A stretch of 64,000 nt of DNA, taken from Rhizobium indicum (GTDB lineage Bacteria; Pseudomonadota; Alphaproteobacteria; Rhizobiales; Rhizobiaceae). The notes below the pieces were generated by a model. That model had not been told where the DNA came from. It was given only the letters and a program-made list of their open reading frames with translations, and did no database searches. Where the stretch lies: NCBI RefSeq assembly GCF_005862305.2, contig NZ_CP054024.1, forward strand, positions 248,001 to 312,000, written 5' to 3'. Each line of letters starts with the position of its first letter. Position 1 is the stretch's first letter. The position numbers and the translations under genes are program-made. This document shows, in pieces, positions 43,779 to 52,825 of this stretch.

Positions 43779-43982
43779 CTAATTGACAGGCCGCATCGGG
43801 CCGCAATCATCCATGACGGCTCTTGCCAGCGCTTGTTCCGGCGGCGTTGGCACCGACGATGTGTCGTAGCCAAGTGCCGGCACCGGGTTTTCGTCGGCCG
43901 AGCATTTCGCCAGCTGTTCGTATTTGCCGCCGCAGCCACTGAAGGCCGCGCAACAAAACGCGAGGATGAGCATCAGCCTCAC
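43779..43982 (-). CDS. VirB7/EexN-like lipoprotein
   Basis: A 67-residue lipoprotein. A signal peptide ends at the lipobox FSGC (lipid Cys17). Cys27 follows ten residues later (KYEQLAKC), a spacing near that of Ti VirB7 (Cys15/Cys24), and another Cys is at 60. It sits between VirB5-like and VirB6-like, the place where entry-exclusion lipoproteins are often found, while VirB7 usually follows VirB6. It is the only small lipoprotein inside this operon, so it may serve as VirB7. Confidence 0.6.
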   Translation of the reverse strand: MRLMLILAFCCAAFSGCGGKYEQLAKCSADENPVPALGYDTSSVPTPPEQALARAVMDDCGPMRPVN

Positions 43983-44770
43983 TGCTCCTGCTCCTCGAAC
44001 GCCTTCAACTGATCGCGAACCGAGGCCCCCTGTTGCTGCGCGCCCCCATCGCGCATCACGCTGTCGGGAAGCGGTGCGAAGGTCTTGAGGTTCTGCGACG
44101 AAGTGGCGAGCGCCGCCTTATATTGCTGGTTCAGCAACATGACCTGATTATTGAGCGAGCCGACCGCTTCGTTGGCGGTCTGGTTGCCCTGCAGCACCAT
44201 CTGGGTGTTTTGTTCGAGCGCACCCTTCAGATCCTGAGCCGTGCCGATCTTCTCGGTTGCCTGCATGAACGAATTTTGCCGATCCTTCGTTGCGCTGTTC
44301 ATCGCATCGGTGAGCGCCGTCATCGTCGTCAAGGCATTGACCCCTTGCGAATAGGCCTGGTTGGGGCCGGAGAGCTCGCCACCTTTGACGGTATCGACCA
44401 CCATCTTCACCAGGTTGAGTCCGTTGATCAGTTTGGCGGCCGTGTTCTGAAACTGACCGCTGATGCCGCCGAACACGGCCTGGTTTCCCGACAGGATCGA
44501 TCCGAAATCCGGCGCCTGTCCCATGCTGAAGCCATTGCCGGTCGCAAGTTTGGCAAACTGGCTGGCATCCTGACTGCGATCGCCGGTGATCGCCTGCAAG
44601 GTCTTCGTCGTGTTGTCCTTGACGACCGAGGTGTCCTGCTGGATCTGAGACGACAGTCGCTTGATGTCCTCACTAAGCGAAATGTTCTCCGAATCCTTGA
44701 CGGGGACCTGCGCGAAAGCAGGCGAAACGGCGACGATGCCAAGGGCTGCCGCGATGACAAATCTCTTCAT
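43979..44770 (-). CDS. VirB5-like minor pilin, conjugation system
   Basis: A 263-residue exported protein; the start at 44770 (MKRFVIAAALGIVAVSPAFA) begins a clean signal peptide cut before Gln. The mature part is helical with Gln-rich coiled stretches (LNNQVMLLNQQYKAALATS), as in VirB5/TrbJ-type pilus-tip proteins. Overlaps the lipoprotein start by four bases. Confidence 0.8.
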   Translation of the reverse strand: MKRFVIAAALGIVAVSPAFAQVPVKDSENISLSEDIKRLSSQIQQDTSVVKDNTTKTLQAITGDRSQDASQFAKLATGNGFSMGQAPDFGSILSGNQAVFGGISGQFQNTAAKLINGLNLVKMVVDTVKGGELSGPNQAYSQGVNALTTMTALTDAMNSATKDRQNSFMQATEKIGTAQDLKGALEQNTQMVLQGNQTANEAVGSLNNQVMLLNQQYKAALATSSQNLKTFAPLPDSVMRDGGAQQQGASVRDQLKAFEEQEQ

Positions 44771-44792
44771 GTGCCTAACCTCTCTTGTCCGT

Positions 44793-45968
44793 TCAGTTTG
44801 CTGTCGCTCTCGCATCGACGACCGTCACCAGGCCCAATATGGGATCTTGCATCGCCGAGAAGGTCGCGGTGTCGCCACTGGCGCGTGCCTGTTCCTGCAG
44901 GTCATCGAGCCAGCGCTGGATCTGCTCGGTCGTGGCACTCGACGGCACGGCAAAGCAGCGGGTGCTGCCGGTGTCGACGACGGTCGATGGGCACTGGATT
45001 TGTGCCATGACAAGCGAGCCGTCGAAATCCTTGGAGTTGCCGCCGCCGGAGCCGCGCACGTTGGCCGACGACGATTGCAAGCCGGCCTGCAGGCGCTGCA
45101 GATATTGCTGGTTCGCTTCAATCGATTTTCCGAGCAGCTCATTCCAGACCGACCCGCGCTCCGCCTGCGCCTGCGTGTTGCGGTCGACAGCCTTTTTCAG
45201 CTGCTCGCCGCAACCGTTCCCGTAGCTCGCGCTCTCGGGCTCGGTGTTGTCGCTAGCCGGCGGGGTCCGGTCGCCATTCTGCGCCTTGTTGCGGCTGTAA
45301 TAGGCGGAGACCTTTTTGACATAATCCTGGGTTTCGGGAATGTTCGGGATCTGCCCATTTTGTAGCGACTGCCGATACGGCCCGGCATTGTAGCCGGCGG
45401 CGATCAGATCGTAGCGATCGCCGAACATTCCCTGGAGTTGCTTGATGTATTTGACGCCGCCGCGGATGTTGTCCTGGGTGTCATAGGGATTGATGCCGAG
45501 CTGCGCAGCCGTGCCTGGCATCAGCTGCATGACACCAGTGGCGCCGACCGCCGAGCGCGCGGACTGTCGGAAACGCGATTCCTGTTCGGCAATGGCGAGC
45601 GCGAAATTGGGATCGACGCCCTGGCGGATCGCCTCGTCCTCGACCATCCGGGCGACTTCCTGCTGGCTTGGCGTCCGCTGCGATGGCGCCGCCGGTGCGG
45701 TGTCGCCGCCCATGCCGTCAGCCGAGCAATCGACGGGTGCGCCGGAGCCTTGGCCAGGCGCTACGCTGTCCGTCGTACCGCCCGAGGCGCCTTTCAGTTT
45801 CCGGGTATCGGCCTGATAACCCTCGTACCAGTTCAAGGTCGCCTGCTGGATCTTCTGGCGGGCATTGTCGATCACCGGAACCTGGGCGCGGGTGGCCGCC
45901 GGGGCTATCACGGTCGCCAGCACCAGCACGCCGGCCGTCGCCAACTCAGGAAGCTTTGCGTTGGTCAT
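44793..45968 (-). CDS. VirB1-like lytic transglycosylase with long C-terminal domain
   Basis: A 391-residue exported protein. The SLT domain (FALAIAEQESRFRQSARSAV, GATGVMQLMPGTAAQLGINP, LIAAGYNAGPYRQSLQ) has the catalytic Glu and the usual motifs. After it, about 150 residues with four Cys have no recognised family. It sits between VirB4 and VirB5, not at the operon start. It starts 23 bases inside the VirB4-like gene. Confidence 0.85.
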   Translation of the reverse strand: MTNAKLPELATAGVLVLATVIAPAATRAQVPVIDNARQKIQQATLNWYEGYQADTRKLKGASGGTTDSVAPGQGSGAPVDCSADGMGGDTAPAAPSQRTPSQQEVARMVEDEAIRQGVDPNFALAIAEQESRFRQSARSAVGATGVMQLMPGTAAQLGINPYDTQDNIRGGVKYIKQLQGMFGDRYDLIAAGYNAGPYRQSLQNGQIPNIPETQDYVKKVSAYYSRNKAQNGDRTPPASDNTEPESASYGNGCGEQLKKAVDRNTQAQAERGSVWNELLGKSIEANQQYLQRLQAGLQSSSANVRGSGGGNSKDFDGSLVMAQIQCPSTVVDTGSTRCFAVPSSATTEQIQRWLDDLQEQARASGDTATFSAMQDPILGLVTVVDARATAN

Positions 45969-48465
45969 CGGACGCTTCCCCCTCCCAGTCGCAGAATTTC
46001 GACAGCCAGTTCTTCGGATCGTCTCCGTATTCGTCGAGCAGCATCTCGACCTCGCGAACGGTCTCCTCGCGGCCGGACAAGACCTTGATGAACTCCGGCA
46101 TGTGGGACATGTCGACGCGCGCGATCACGCTGCTCCTCGCCTGCTTGATCAGCATGAAGCGCGAGCTCGGGTCGCCGTTCTTGACCCATTCGAATTCGGC
46201 CCTGGAGAGCCCGAACTGCGCCATGTAGGAGTGCTCGTCGGCCTTCGGATTGGCGAAGAAGATGTTGGTCGATGTCTGCTCGATGATCGTGCGGCTGACG
46301 CTCGATTGCACGACGTCGTCGGCCGACTGCGTGCCGAAGATCACCAGACCGTTCCTTTTCCGGATGGTCTTGAAGTAGTCCTTCATGGTGCGCTTGAACT
46401 CGTCGTCGTCGAGCAGCTTCCAGGCTTCGTCCATCAGGTTGATGATCGGCGCCTTGCCGTCATAGATTTCGCCCAACCGATGGAACATGTAGAGGAGGGC
46501 CGCGGTGCGCACCGTCGGATCATCGAGGATCGACGTCATATCGAAGCCGATCATCGGCCTCGAAATATCCAGATTGTCATCGGCATTGTCGAAGAGCCAG
46601 GCATAGGGGCCGCGGTCGACCCACTTGTCGAGCCTTGCGATCAGGCTGCCTTCGGTCCTCTCGCTTCCGGCCAAGAGGGCACGCAAGGATGAGAGCCGGC
46701 GGTACGCTCTGTCCTTCGTCTTGAGCACTGACTTGATCGCGTGGCGAATGATCGCTTCTTCCTGCGGCGTCAGGCTCTCGCCTTCCTTTGACGGCTTCAG
46801 CATGAAGCTCAAAAGCCCGTTCAGGAAAACGCGATTTTCCTCGGTGTCGTCGAGCAGCAGCGGGTTCCACCCGGACGGTTCGCCGGGCTCCAGTGTCATG
46901 TATCGGCCGCCCGCCGCGCGCACCATGATGTCGAGGCCACGGTCCTTGTCGAAGACGATCGTCTTCAGTCGCGGGCTGACGCGGTAGGCCTGCAGGATCA
47001 GGAAAGCCATGATGACGGTCTTGCCCGAACCCGTCGGTCCGAAGACCGTGGTGTGCCCGACGTCCCCCTGGTGGAAGTTGAAAAAGAACGGCGTACCGGA
47101 GGTCGTCTCGAAAATGGTGATCGCCGGTCCCCAGTGGTTTCCGTCCGGCTTGCCATAGGGATAGGCGTGAAAACTGCTCAAGCCCGCGCAATTGAGCGTC
47201 GAGATGAGAGCGCGCCGCGCGATATAGGCCTGGTTGCCGGGCAGTTGCGCCCAGTAAGCGGGTTCAGCGTTCAGATCCTCGCGAACGTACGACGCGCCAA
47301 GCGCCCCGAGCTCATTCCCAATCAGTGCCACGGCGTCATCAAGCTGGGCCGTCGTCCTGGCAATCGGCATGACGGTGAGGTGATGCTCGGTGAAGGCGAC
47401 GCGTTTGCGTGCAAGCTCGTCACGGGCGATGTCGAGATTGGCCTGAACGCTGGAGCCGCCTTCGTCGGCCTTCGACATTTGCCGATCGAGCCTTTCGATG
47501 CGGCTGCGGGCGGCCATATCGTCGATGAACGACATCGACTGGGTCAGCACCATCTCGAAAGGCAGCTTGAGGATATAGTCGAGCATGCCGGCGCCGGTCT
47601 CGGGGGGATATTCCTTCAGCGACACCATCGCCGCATATCGGTCGTCGCCCACCGTATCCCCCTGGAGATGGATGATCCGGTTGCCGATCGATGTCCGCCG
47701 CGCCGGTAACATCTCGTCGATCGGTATATTGCCGAGGCGGATCGGCCGGACCCGGCCACCGTTCAGCAGTGTGTAGAAGAACTCGCATTGCTCCGAGAAC
47801 CAGATTGTTCGCGTGCCTTCCTCAAGCATCGTGTCGTCGGAGATGGTCCGGTAGATCGTCTTTCCGTCGCCAAGATCGACCTCGGCGCGCCGCACGTCGC
47901 GCAAGACTTTCGGACCGTAGGCGGCAAGCGATTTTTCCAGAGCCCTTGTTGCTTCAACAAGCTTGTCGCGCATCGCACGAAACTGCTCCCTGCGCACGGC
48001 ATTGCCGCCGATGCCCATGACACGGGACAGTGCCGAGCCTTGTCTGAACAGCGGCCGAACGACCACGGACACATAGGTGTCGTTAACGAACATCTCGTTC
48101 CTGGAGATGCTTGACTGGTAGATGTCGTCGAGGCGGCGCATGAAGGGATCGGCGAACGCCGATGGCAGCGACGGCGCGACCTTGCGCCGGACGACGTGGG
48201 TGTAGAGCGCAAAGTTGCCGATCGACGAGATCGCGCGAAACGCCGCGTTGCGCTGCCGCTGCAGCATGTTGATCGTCTCGATATCGGCGGTCTCAAACGA
48301 AAAGCCGGTCAATTGCACAGTGGAGACCAGGCAGTCGTTCTTCAGTCGGATAATGCCGTTTTCGATCGGCACATAAAAGGGAACATGTGTCGATACGCTG
48401 CGGTCGGCGAATATCTCCCAACCTTTCGACAAGCTCCCTTTCAACGATCTCGCCATGGTGCCCAT
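45946..48465 (-). CDS. VirB4-like ATPase, conjugation system
   Basis: An 839-residue ATPase starting at 48465, one base after the VirB3-like stop codon; an internal ATG at 48456 is a possible alternative. Walker A is GPTGSGKTVIMAFL and Walker B PIINLMDEAWKLLDDDEF. The late FGTQSADDVVQSSV block is the family signature. Moderately similar in layout to the VirB4 at 3.6 kb but longer at the N terminus. Confidence 0.94.
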   Translation of the reverse strand: MGTMARSLKGSLSKGWEIFADRSVSTHVPFYVPIENGIIRLKNDCLVSTVQLTGFSFETADIETINMLQRQRNAAFRAISSIGNFALYTHVVRRKVAPSLPSAFADPFMRRLDDIYQSSISRNEMFVNDTYVSVVVRPLFRQGSALSRVMGIGGNAVRREQFRAMRDKLVEATRALEKSLAAYGPKVLRDVRRAEVDLGDGKTIYRTISDDTMLEEGTRTIWFSEQCEFFYTLLNGGRVRPIRLGNIPIDEMLPARRTSIGNRIIHLQGDTVGDDRYAAMVSLKEYPPETGAGMLDYILKLPFEMVLTQSMSFIDDMAARSRIERLDRQMSKADEGGSSVQANLDIARDELARKRVAFTEHHLTVMPIARTTAQLDDAVALIGNELGALGASYVREDLNAEPAYWAQLPGNQAYIARRALISTLNCAGLSSFHAYPYGKPDGNHWGPAITIFETTSGTPFFFNFHQGDVGHTTVFGPTGSGKTVIMAFLILQAYRVSPRLKTIVFDKDRGLDIMVRAAGGRYMTLEPGEPSGWNPLLLDDTEENRVFLNGLLSFMLKPSKEGESLTPQEEAIIRHAIKSVLKTKDRAYRRLSSLRALLAGSERTEGSLIARLDKWVDRGPYAWLFDNADDNLDISRPMIGFDMTSILDDPTVRTAALLYMFHRLGEIYDGKAPIINLMDEAWKLLDDDEFKRTMKDYFKTIRKRNGLVIFGTQSADDVVQSSVSRTIIEQTSTNIFFANPKADEHSYMAQFGLSRAEFEWVKNGDPSSRFMLIKQARSSVIARVDMSHMPEFIKVLSGREETVREVEMLLDEYGDDPKNWLSKFCDWEGEASDDQRKAS

Positions 48466-48468
48466 CGA

Positions 48469-48795
48469 TCACGCCCCATAGGTCCTGATTCCACCGCCGA
48501 GCCGTCGACCCAGAGGATTGACGCCGCACATACTGAGCCGGCCGACGATCTCGAAAAACCACAGGTCGAGCTTCACCGTCAGCACATAGAGAATGCTGTG
48601 AAGGATCACGAAGGAGACCGGGAACCAGAGGATCGAGCCTAAGATCATGAACACCATCAGCGAGATGAAGCATTCCGCCAGAAAGTATGTGTAAGGGATC
48701 CCCATGACCGTCGGCGGCCGTGTCAGAGCGAGAATGACCGGATGGCATTCGATGTAGTCGTCTCCGCCGTCGGTGTTGCCGCTAGATGTCGCCAT
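48469..48795 (-). CDS. VirB3-like protein, conjugation system
   Basis: A 108-residue protein starting at ATG 48795; a GTG six bases upstream is possible. After a hydrophilic start comes VILALTRPPTVMGIPYTYF, the VirB3/TrbD signature, then a membrane hairpin (CFISLMVFMILGSILWFPVS). Coupled to the VirB2-like gene by overlap and to VirB4 by a near-zero gap. Confidence 0.88.
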   Translation of the reverse strand: MATSSGNTDGGDDYIECHPVILALTRPPTVMGIPYTYFLAECFISLMVFMILGSILWFPVSFVILHSILYVLTVKLDLWFFEIVGRLSMCGVNPLGRRLGGGIRTYGA

Positions 48796-48797
48796 GA

Positions 48798-49157
48798 TCA
48801 CGACCCACTTCCAGCGAGGAAGTCGACAAGTTCGGCGGCGGCGAACATGCCGGCAAGGCTTCCCCCGACCCGAAGCAGGGCGCCCCAGGACCAGTAACCG
48901 AAGGCTGCGGCCAGAAACATGCCGATGAAGGCGATCGCTCCGACCGAGCGGCCGAAGGGGCCGGTAAAGAACTGCACCAGCCGGTCAGCAGCGTTTTGCA
49001 AGGCATCGAGGTTCTGCGCCGCAGCTGGCTCGAACTGGCTGACAAGCAGGATCAGGCTGGCCGCAAATACCATTGCGGCATTGCCAAGCCATTTGCGCTT
49101 CGTCCTTGAACGCCAGGCGACGCTGCCATAAAGGACTGCCACTGCGATTAGATTCAT
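48798..49157 (-). CDS. VirB2-like pilin, conjugation system
   Basis: A 119-residue prepilin. A long signal region ends in PAAAQ, with cleavage before Gln as in VirB2. The mature segment (NLDALQNAADRLVQFFTGPF, then GRSVGAIAFIGMFLAAAFGY) has the VirB2/TrbC GPFG motif and two hydrophobic helices. Its ATG overlaps the stop of the transglycosylase gene (TGATG). Confidence 0.88.
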   Translation of the reverse strand: MNLIAVAVLYGSVAWRSRTKRKWLGNAAMVFAASLILLVSQFEPAAAQNLDALQNAADRLVQFFTGPFGRSVGAIAFIGMFLAAAFGYWSWGALLRVGGSLAGMFAAAELVDFLAGSGS

Positions 49158-50302
49158 CAATGCACCTCTTCCTTGACGATTTTAATCGGGCCGCCAACGT
49201 GGGTCGGCCCGTCTTCCTTGGGGGAGCGGTTCGCCGCTGTCAGCGGATCTGCAACCGAAAAGACAAGCATCGGCGACTTTGCGCGGCCGGCAGTTCCTGC
49301 CCGGCTCTTCAAGCCGGACTCCGAGGCGGATGACAGGCTAGGCGTGCCCGTAGAGGTCGCCGCCGGTCCAACGTAGAACCCGACGACACGCGTGACATAG
49401 TCGGCGGTTTCCCGGATCAGCGGCAAAGAGTGGCGAAGATCGACACGAGGCTCACCGGCATTATAGGCAGAGGCGACAAGCACAGGATTGCGATATTTGT
49501 CGATGAGAACACGGAGGAATCGCGTGCCGGCGCGGATATTCTGTTCGGGATCGGCGAGATCGTTCGCGCCAAAGGCGGCACCGATCCCCGGCATCACCTG
49601 CATCAAGCCGACGGCACCGGCAGGACTGACGAGACGCGGATCGAAATTGGCGTTTTCGGCCCGCATGATCGAGAGCACCCAGTTCGGGTCAACGTCTTCC
49701 GCGGCGGCGATCGCCAATGCGAGTTTTGCATATTCTTCGGGAATGCCGGAAAGCAGATCGGGTCGGGCCCGTATCGACGCTAGGTCGTCATCAGCTTTCA
49801 ACGCGACCGGCGTATCGATGATGTGAGGGAACGGCGTCGGCTTAAAAGAAAAGACGTCGATCGGCGAATGCACCGTGCGTTCGCGGCGTGCATTCGCGCT
49901 ATCAGCCGCTTCTCCCGGCAATTCCGCGCGACTGTTTTCAAACTCTTCAACCGTGTCCAAGGAAAGAACGCCAGGTCCAATCGGATCTTCATCTTTCGGC
50001 GCGTCAAAGCGCTGACTGAAGTTGACCCAATCGATGGTCGGCTGTGGCGGCTGCTTGGCTGCAACGGCCAGAGACACGGCAATTGGGATCAAGTTGGCTG
50101 CCACTCTCCTTGCCTTCTCAGTCGTGATACCGCCAGGCCCAACGGCGTGAGCGGGAGTTCCCGAATTGAAGGGCAGATCGCTGTCGCAAGGGTCGGAAGC
50201 GAAACCGGTGAGCAGGAAGGCCGACATTCCAGCAACCCACAGCGCACTTCGCGACCATGACTTTTGCGGTCTCTTCACGGGCGAAAATGGTATGCGATCC
50301 AT
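49157..50302 (-). CDS. Lytic transglycosylase heading the conjugation operon
   Basis: A 381-residue protein; the ATG at 50302 (MDRIPFSPVKRPQKSWSRSA) is chosen, with TTG at 50320 as alternative. One membrane segment, a long spacer, then the SLT domain (LALAIAAAEDVDPNWVLSIM, RAENANFDPRLVSPAGAVGL, MQVMPGIGAAFG). It is the second transglycosylase in the operon. Dyad operator copy 3 is 18 bp upstream, so transcription of the whole operon probably starts here. Confidence 0.85.
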   Translation of the reverse strand: MDRIPFSPVKRPQKSWSRSALWVAGMSAFLLTGFASDPCDSDLPFNSGTPAHAVGPGGITTEKARRVAANLIPIAVSLAVAAKQPPQPTIDWVNFSQRFDAPKDEDPIGPGVLSLDTVEEFENSRAELPGEAADSANARRERTVHSPIDVFSFKPTPFPHIIDTPVALKADDDLASIRARPDLLSGIPEEYAKLALAIAAAEDVDPNWVLSIMRAENANFDPRLVSPAGAVGLMQVMPGIGAAFGANDLADPEQNIRAGTRFLRVLIDKYRNPVLVASAYNAGEPRVDLRHSLPLIRETADYVTRVVGFYVGPAATSTGTPSLSSASESGLKSRAGTAGRAKSPMLVFSVADPLTAANRSPKEDGPTHVGGPIKIVKEEVH

Positions 50303-50320
50303 GGCCGAACCAGTCCACAA

Positions 50321-50336
50321 TTATACTGCGGTATAA
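50321..50336 (-). promoter_or_regulatory. Dyad operator copy 3 at the conjugation operon promoter
   Basis: TTATAC-TGCG-GTATAA, a perfect dyad with a 4-bp centre. Read on the minus strand it gives a TATAAT hexamer followed about 20 bases later by the ATG at 50302. It is the strongest promoter candidate for the transfer operon. Confidence 0.7.
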
Positions 50337-50376
50337 GATTTTGAACCGCATTCCGTTGCGGAAATCAACTTAAAAG

Positions 50377-50392
50377 TTTCACTCCGGTATAA
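50377..50392 (+). promoter_or_regulatory. Dyad operator copy 4
   Basis: TTTCAC-TCCG-GTATAA, with a full right half and a diverged left half, 56 bp from copy 3. The pair may let a repressor bridge the promoter of the transfer operon. A TATAAT lies on the + strand, but no + strand gene follows. Confidence 0.5.
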
Positions 50393-50438
50393 TTTTTGCT
50401 GCGGCAGCATCGGTTCGGGACACCTTTCTCAAAGGAAA

Positions 50439-50894
50439 TCAATCGCGTAGGCGCGACCATTTATCCGGCGTCCACCGATATTGGATCTGTTCACGATCAC
50501 CCAATATGCGGGCAAGGCGCACCGCTGTGCCGCCTTTGATCAACACCGAACCGGCATCGGTCCACGATTGGACCTTGGAGATTCGGCACACGAAATTCGG
50601 CAGTTCCTTCTGTATCCTCGGAACTGAGTAACATGACGTGACCTGATAGCGGCTGTCATCGCGACTGATATCAACCCCCGTCTGCTGGACAGGACCGAGG
50701 CGCTGGCGTCCGAATTGGGTGCCATATTCAAGCTGGCACTCGAGGATATTGCTGGCATAGGATCTGCAGGCGGTGAGACTGAGATGAGTAAATGGGGCTG
50801 GTGGCAGCGGTCGCGGCACGCGTGCAAGGTCGCCGCATCCGGACAACAGCATCATTATCGCCAATGAAACCGATCGCGTTTTGGAAATCCGCAT
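50439..50894 (-). CDS. Lipoprotein of unknown function
   Basis: A 151-residue protein with a lipoprotein signal ending MLLSGC (lipid Cys20). Four more Cys (ACRSYASNILEC, SCYSVPRIQKELPNFVC) suggest two disulfides. No family is recognised. It lies 11 bp after the gene at 50906 and shares its direction, so the two may be one unit. An envelope role in conjugation is possible from position. Confidence 0.55.
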   Translation of the reverse strand: MRISKTRSVSLAIMMLLSGCGDLARVPRPLPPAPFTHLSLTACRSYASNILECQLEYGTQFGRQRLGPVQQTGVDISRDDSRYQVTSCYSVPRIQKELPNFVCRISKVQSWTDAGSVLIKGGTAVRLARILGDREQIQYRWTPDKWSRLRD

Positions 50895-50905
50895 AGTGTT
50901 GCTTT

Positions 50906-51712
50906 CTAATCGTCTTGCCGATATCCGAAACGGGCAAGGGTTTCGAGAAAGAGGTCACGGGCAAGCTGGCAATAGGGTGATGATGCCTGTGCCAAGTGAA
51001 GCTGCGTCAGAACCAGTCCGAGATCTGAAATAGTTGCCACAACGTCCTCAAGATCCTCATTGAAAGCGTCGCGGAACATCTCTCGGCCCTCATGGCCTTT
51101 GACGACAATGGCGTAATCACTACGCGCAATGCTATGCCATAGTTCGATAGTCCCGGTTTCGCCGCCTGCGCTTTCCGCATCGCAAATGAGCATGAGCGCG
51201 TAGTCTGGATGCGGCAGGCTGCTTGCCTCGATTGACATGCCGCCGTGGAATTCCGTCAACACAACGTGTGACGCAAAGAGCATCATCCGCTCGTTGACCA
51301 GCAGACCTTTCTGCCCCAGGCGGACGAAGCCGTTCATGGCGGCGGAGCGGAAAGAAGCAATTGATAGATTTTCTCCGCAATGCTCGCAGATCGATAACAA
51401 GCGATCGTTCCGGAACTCAAACGCGCTGTGAAATCGGTTCACGATGAACTTCTCGACATTCTTCGTTCGACCACCGAGTGACTCTACGAATGCGAATGCA
51501 TCAATCAGTGTCCATGGCCGCGTCAGAACATCGTCCTCAGAACCTTCGGCAGCGTTGATGAGGCTCGATGGTCCAACGACAATGCCGGCGGACCGGGTCT
51601 GTGCGCCGCAGCCCGGGCAATCGATGGATATCGGAACTTTGTACCATTCCTTCGTCAGTAGCGATCGGTTGTGTGTCAGATGCAGACCCGGTGTTAACAG
51701 CGTGGAGGCCAC
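50906..51712 (-). CDS. Zinc-ribbon protein of unknown function
   Basis: A 268-residue protein whose only early start is GTG at 51712. Two CxxC pairs, CPGCG near residue 33 and CEHCG near residue 109, look like a zinc ribbon or two half-sites. The rest is soluble and acidic. No family is recognised. Dyad operator copy 5 lies 53 bp upstream. The start is not certain. Confidence 0.5.
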   Translation of the reverse strand: MASTLLTPGLHLTHNRSLLTKEWYKVPISIDCPGCGAQTRSAGIVVGPSSLINAAEGSEDDVLTRPWTLIDAFAFVESLGGRTKNVEKFIVNRFHSAFEFRNDRLLSICEHCGENLSIASFRSAAMNGFVRLGQKGLLVNERMMLFASHVVLTEFHGGMSIEASSLPHPDYALMLICDAESAGGETGTIELWHSIARSDYAIVVKGHEGREMFRDAFNEDLEDVVATISDLGLVLTQLHLAQASSPYCQLARDLFLETLARFGYRQDD

Positions 51713-52063
51713 GCAGGGGTGTTCTGATCTCCCTTGACCTTACCCCTCGCGCCGCCGGCCATACTTATACTCCAGTATAATATCTTTTCAACCAGATGCG
51801 GCCGTCTCAAGATTTTGACGAACGCGCCATACGACTACCGACACAACGTGATGGTCGGCACGGAGCACAGGCTCGGATCAGCGTAAGAGTGCCAAGGCCT
51901 GACAAAGCAGGCCCTGGCGCCAGCTCGACAGAGTCTCCGCTGCAACAGACAACACAGAACTGCCTCCAAGACGACTTCCGAATAGCATTCACTATCGTCA
52001 AACAACCACGAAGCAGACATCGTTGCATGAGACCTTCCCTTAATCAGTTCAGAGGAGAATTCT
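51713..52063. other. Gap with dyad operator copy 5
   Basis: About 350 bp between the zinc-ribbon gene and the small + gene. Besides the operator at 51765-51780 there is an open frame from ATG 51796 (108 codons) without a recognised family. The downstream gene's ribosome site GAGGAG is at about 52051. Confidence 0.45.
51765..51780. promoter_or_regulatory. Dyad operator copy 5
   Basis: TTATAC-TCCA-GTATAA, a perfect dyad with a TATAAT -10 on the + strand. It is between the divergent genes at 51712 (minus) and 52064 (plus), and could control both. Confidence 0.65.
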
Positions 52064-52246
52064 ATGCGGCGAAGTCAACAAATCGAGCAGGACACACGCA
52101 GGAAAATTTCCGATCCATATGACGTCGACTATTTTGCCAAGAAGCACGGGATAAGCTTCAAAGATGCCGCTCGGATCATCAACCTCCATCGCTCGGACAG
52201 GGACTCTTCTGATCGGGCGGCATACCATCTGAAAGACTCGTGTTGA
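52064..52246 (+). CDS. DUF3606-like small protein
   Basis: A 60-residue protein with GAGGAG before its ATG. The core SDPYDVDYFAKKHGISFKDA then ARIINLHRSD follows the DUF3606 pattern: a short helix, then a helix-turn-helix-like pair. This family is frequent in Rhizobiales and its function is unknown. Confidence 0.6.
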   Translation: MRRSQQIEQDTRRKISDPYDVDYFAKKHGISFKDAARIINLHRSDRDSSDRAAYHLKDSC

Positions 52247-52539
52247 AGACCGAGGCTCGCCGTAAGGTCGTTTGCTCACCCGCGGCCACGCACAAACGAC
52301 GTCTTGAACCTGCATCTGCTGATGATCTGAGATGGCATTATCGGCGCTCTATCCGTCGCGACATCTGCTCAGCGCTCGCGTGGCAGCTTTCCTGAATTTC
52401 TCAAGCAGTCGGTACCCAACGGAATGCCCGAGGAACTGGCGCCTAACTTCGCAAATGGCAGCTAAGAGCCTCTCCGCAAAACATAGCCGAGACGCTCATT
52501 CGCACGATCGCTCATCAACGCAATCCCCGAACCGCCGGT

Positions 52540-52825
52540 TCGCGAAGCCACCGATCGGCTCATACTCCCAATCCGCAAAAAGCCCATTGGCTCAACCACC
52601 TATTCGCTGAAATCGTCTATGAGTAATAAGCGCGATGGCCGGTTCGCCGATGAGCACAGTTGGCGAAGCACCCCCTCGCCTATTCTCCGAGCCGCACAAT
52701 CGCTGACGAACCTATTCGCTGATCCACCGGCCAGCCCAACCGCCGAAACGCGAGAACGCCCGATCTCTCTTTTACTGATTGGCGAAACGTGGGAATTGCC
52801 CGCTCGCCGATTCACAGACTAGCGA
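52540..52825. repeat. Cluster of TTCGCYGA-type words in both orientations
   Basis: At least nine near-copies: TTCGCGAAG (52549), TATTCGCTGA (52601), GGTTCGCCGATGAG (52641), TTGGCGAAG (52660), TATTCTCCGAG (52681), AATCGCTGACG (52698), TATTCGCTGA (52713), TTGGCGAAAC (52779), CTCGCCGATTC (52803). Intervals are often close to multiples of about 20 bp. The units are degenerate, so this may be an iteron-like array or decayed repeats. Confidence 0.45.

Noticed and set aside
44033..45010. Long + strand frame opposite the VirB5/VirB1-like genes
   Set aside because: It is a mirror frame caused by high G+C codon use; the minus-strand genes have clear domains.
51796..52122. 108-codon + strand frame just after dyad operator copy 5
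   Set aside because: No family resemblance, odd composition, and it overlaps the better supported gene at 52064.
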